The notes below the pieces were generated by a model. The model did no database searches. It worked only from the letters and a program-made list of their open reading frames with translations, and was not told the origin of the DNA. A DNA stretch of 64,000 nt from assembly GCA_004298505.1 (NCBI GenBank), contig SCRO01000056.1, positions 177,418-241,417 of the forward strand. The letters are read 5' to 3'. A program made the position numbers and the translations under genes. Shown in pieces: positions 62,327 through 64,000 of this stretch. How positions within the stretch are numbered: the first letter of the stretch is position 1; every line of letters begins with the position of its first letter. Origin of the DNA: Rhodanobacter sp. (lineage in GTDB: Bacteria; Pseudomonadota; Gammaproteobacteria; Xanthomonadales; Rhodanobacteraceae).

Positions 62327-64000
62327 ATGAAACGCACCAGCGAAGCCGCGTTCGAAACCACCATCGAGGCCGCGTTGCTCGACGATGGCTACACCCGAGT
62401 GGATGCCAAAAGCTTCGACCGCGAGCGTGCGATCTTCCCCGATGAGGCGCTGGCTTTCATCCGTGCCACCCAAGGCAGCGTGTGGGACAAGCTTGAAGCG
62501 CTGCACGGAGAGCAAACCGGCGAGCGAGTCCTTGAATCGTTGTGCAAATGGCTGGACACCCACGGCGCGCTGACCACGCAGCGCCACGGCTTCAAGTGTT
62601 TCGGCAAGACTTTGCGTATCGCCTTCTTTCGTCCGGCGCACGGCCTCAACCCGGAGCTGGAAGCGCGTTACCAAGCCAATCGCCTCGGCCTCACCCGGCA
62701 ACTGCACTTCAGTGCCAGGAACGAGAAGTCACTCGATGTGGTGTTGTCGGTCAACGGCATTCCGGTGGTGACGCTGGAGCTGAAGAATCCGCTCAGTGGG
62801 CAAACTGCCGCCAATGCCATTCACCAGTATCGGCAGGATCGCGATCCCCGGGAGCCTATTTTTGCGTTTGCCCAGCGCACCCAGGTGCATTTCGCGGTTG
62901 ATACCGAAGCTGCGCACATGACCACGCGCCTGGCCGGATCGGCGACCTACTTCTTGCCCTTCAACCGCGGTGATCACGGCGGCGCAGGCAATCCACCCGA
63001 TCCGGACGGTCATAATTACAAGACCGCCTACCTGTGGGAAGAAGTCCTTCAACGGGACAGTCTGCTCGATCTGCTCGCGCGCTTTCTTCACGTGGATGTG
63101 GTGGAGAAGGTCGCCGACGATGGGAAGAAGGTACGCAAGGAAAGCCTGATCTTCCCGCGCTATCACCAGCTGCAGGCGGTGCGCCAGATGGTGACGGCGG
63201 CGGCGGCCGAAGGTGTGGGGCACAATTATTTGGTGGAGCACTCCGCCGGCAGCGGCAAGAGCAACACCATTGCGTGGCTTGCACATCGTCTTTCCAGCCT
63301 GCACAACGCGCACGACGAGCGCCAGTTCGATAGCGTGGTTGTCATTACGGACCGCGTGGTGCTGGATCGCCAGTTGCAGAACACAATCTACCAATTCGAC
63401 CACCGCCAGGGCGTGGTGCAGAAGATCGACGAGGATTCGCGCCAACTAGCCGAGGCGCTGGAATCGGGCGTGCCGATCATCATCACTACCCTGCAAAAAT
63501 TTCCGTTCGTTGCCGGCCAACTGGCCAAGTTGAACGAGGAACGCGGCGAAGCCAGCAAGAGCCATTTGCCCACGCGAAAGTACGCGGTGATCATCGACGA
63601 GGCGCACAGCTCGCAATCGGGCGAGACAGCAACGGAACTCAAGGGCGTGCTGGGTGGCGCCGAGTTGTGGCGCAGGGCGCAGCAAATGGCCAAGGAAGAA
63701 GGCGAAGTGGAACTGGAACGTCTGTTCCGCTCCATGGCCAAGCGTGGCCAGCAGCAGAATATGAGCTTCTTTGCCTTTACGGCGACACCCAAGCACAAGA
63801 CGTTGGCGATCTTCGGTCGCAACGGCGAGCCGTTCCACCGCTACACCATGCGGCAGGCGATCGAAGAACACTTTATCGAGGACGTGCTGAAGAACTACGT
63901 CACCTACAAGACGTACTACAAGCTGATCAAGAAGGCCGAGGAAGATCCGAACGTCGAGCGCAAGAAAGCTGCAAAGGCGCTGGCCCGCTTCATGCGATTG
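62327..64000 (+). CDS. hsdR: Type I restriction endonuclease subunit (5' part)
   Basis: First 558 codons; continues beyond the window. N-terminal PD-(D/E)xK nuclease: EKSLDVVLSVNGIPVVTLEL then KNPLSG. Motor domains: Walker A EHSAGSGKSNTIAWLAHR (about 306), VVVITDRVVLDRQLQ, DEAH box (Asp424) in VIIDEAHSSQSG and FFAFTATPKHKT. AAGGGG precedes the ATG at 62327. It pumps DNA and cuts unmethylated sites with HsdM2S. Confidence 0.95.
   Translation, partial: MKRTSEAAFETTIEAALLDDGYTRVDAKSFDRERAIFPDEALAFIRATQGSVWDKLEALHGEQTGERVLESLCKWLDTHGALTTQRHGFKCFGKTLRIAFFRPAHGLNPELEARYQANRLGLTRQLHFSARNEKSLDVVLSVNGIPVVTLELKNPLSGQTAANAIHQYRQDRDPREPIFAFAQRTQVHFAVDTEAAHMTTRLAGSATYFLPFNRGDHGGAGNPPDPDGHNYKTAYLWEEVLQRDSLLDLLARFLHVDVVEKVADDGKKVRKESLIFPRYHQLQAVRQMVTAAAAEGVGHNYLVEHSAGSGKSNTIAWLAHRLSSLHNAHDERQFDSVVVITDRVVLDRQLQNTIYQFDHRQGVVQKIDEDSRQLAEALESGVPIIITTLQKFPFVAGQLAKLNEERGEASKSHLPTRKYAVIIDEAHSSQSGETATELKGVLGGAELWRRAQQMAKEEGEVELERLFRSMAKRGQQQNMSFFAFTATPKHKTLAIFGRNGEPFHRYTMRQAIEEHFIEDVLKNYVTYKTYYKLIKKAEEDPNVERKKAAKALARFMRL

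Noticed and set aside
1..64000. CRISPR arrays, tRNA and rRNA genes
   Set aside because: No regular direct repeats or cloverleaf/rRNA-like stretches were seen by eye; a dedicated scan could still find a tRNA.

Overview
The window is high-GC DNA from a gammaproteobacterium. The best guess is Xanthomonadales, Rhodanobacter/Dyella-like. This rests on gene style only: a lysine-rich HU protein, a sterol-desaturase family gene, a tryptophan-halogenase/TonB-receptor sugar locus, and dense ATGA/GTGA start-stop overlaps. No rRNA, tRNA or CRISPR array was seen. It reads as one long accessory region: metal and arsenic resistance, an unusual complex I-like operon, a decayed glucan-utilisation locus, and a restriction/defence operon running off the right edge.

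Layout. 1-1.85 kb: start of a disulfide oxidoreductase and a glucoamylase-like gene (minus strand). 1.9-5.4 kb: ars operon (arsC, ACR3, arsC, arsR) and ynfA. 5.5-7.2 kb: a second ArsR-led operon with a GST and two small membrane proteins. 7.3-9.1 kb: remnants of a copper locus cut by a 176-bp miniature transposon-like element. 9.3-18 kb: a Nuo-like operon encoding A, a B-like protein fused to a heavy-metal-binding domain, a D-like protein, H, J, K, L, M and N. It lacks every Fe-S and NADH/FMN subunit. 18-25.6 kb: IS3 remnant, class II amidotransferase, broken CsoR-type repressor, ArsR plus a CadA-like ATPase, small metal-related genes. 25.7-32.8 kb: czcICBA (czcA has lost its middle), a PII-like protein, czcD, a PAP2 phosphatase and a short CDF transporter.

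33-44 kb holds a metal locus with internal duplications. Divergent promoters, each with a MerR-type dyad inside a perfect 23-bp inverted repeat, face a leftward set (secreted HMA protein, NHL propeller, zinc-ribbon peptide) and a rightward operon (outer-membrane protein, HMA chaperone, CcdA-like protein, P1B ATPase with YPC instead of CPC, thioredoxin-like protein, MerR). A truncated second copy of the propeller, HMA tail and zinc-ribbon start lies about 4 kb and 0.9 kb to the left.

45.6-51 kb is a row of broken genes (M28 peptidase, two GH13 enzymes, TonB receptor, flavin halogenase, GH31 alpha-glucosidase), nearly all with internal or terminal deletions. 51-54.7 kb has three intact metabolic genes. 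54.9-64 kb is a defence island: decayed hipA, an Mrr-like nuclease, then hsdM-hsdS-[AAA ATPase-HNH nuclease]-hsdR. The ATPase/HNH pair resembles Septu (PtuAB) and sits inside the type I restriction operon with overlapping or near-overlapping genes.

The amount of gene decay is striking. It could be real genome reduction after transfer, or partly an assembly artefact, and read mapping would tell. The most novel-looking intact systems are the Fe-S-free complex I-like operon with the metal-binding fusion, the YPC-ATPase locus, and the Septu-like pair inside the type I RM operon.
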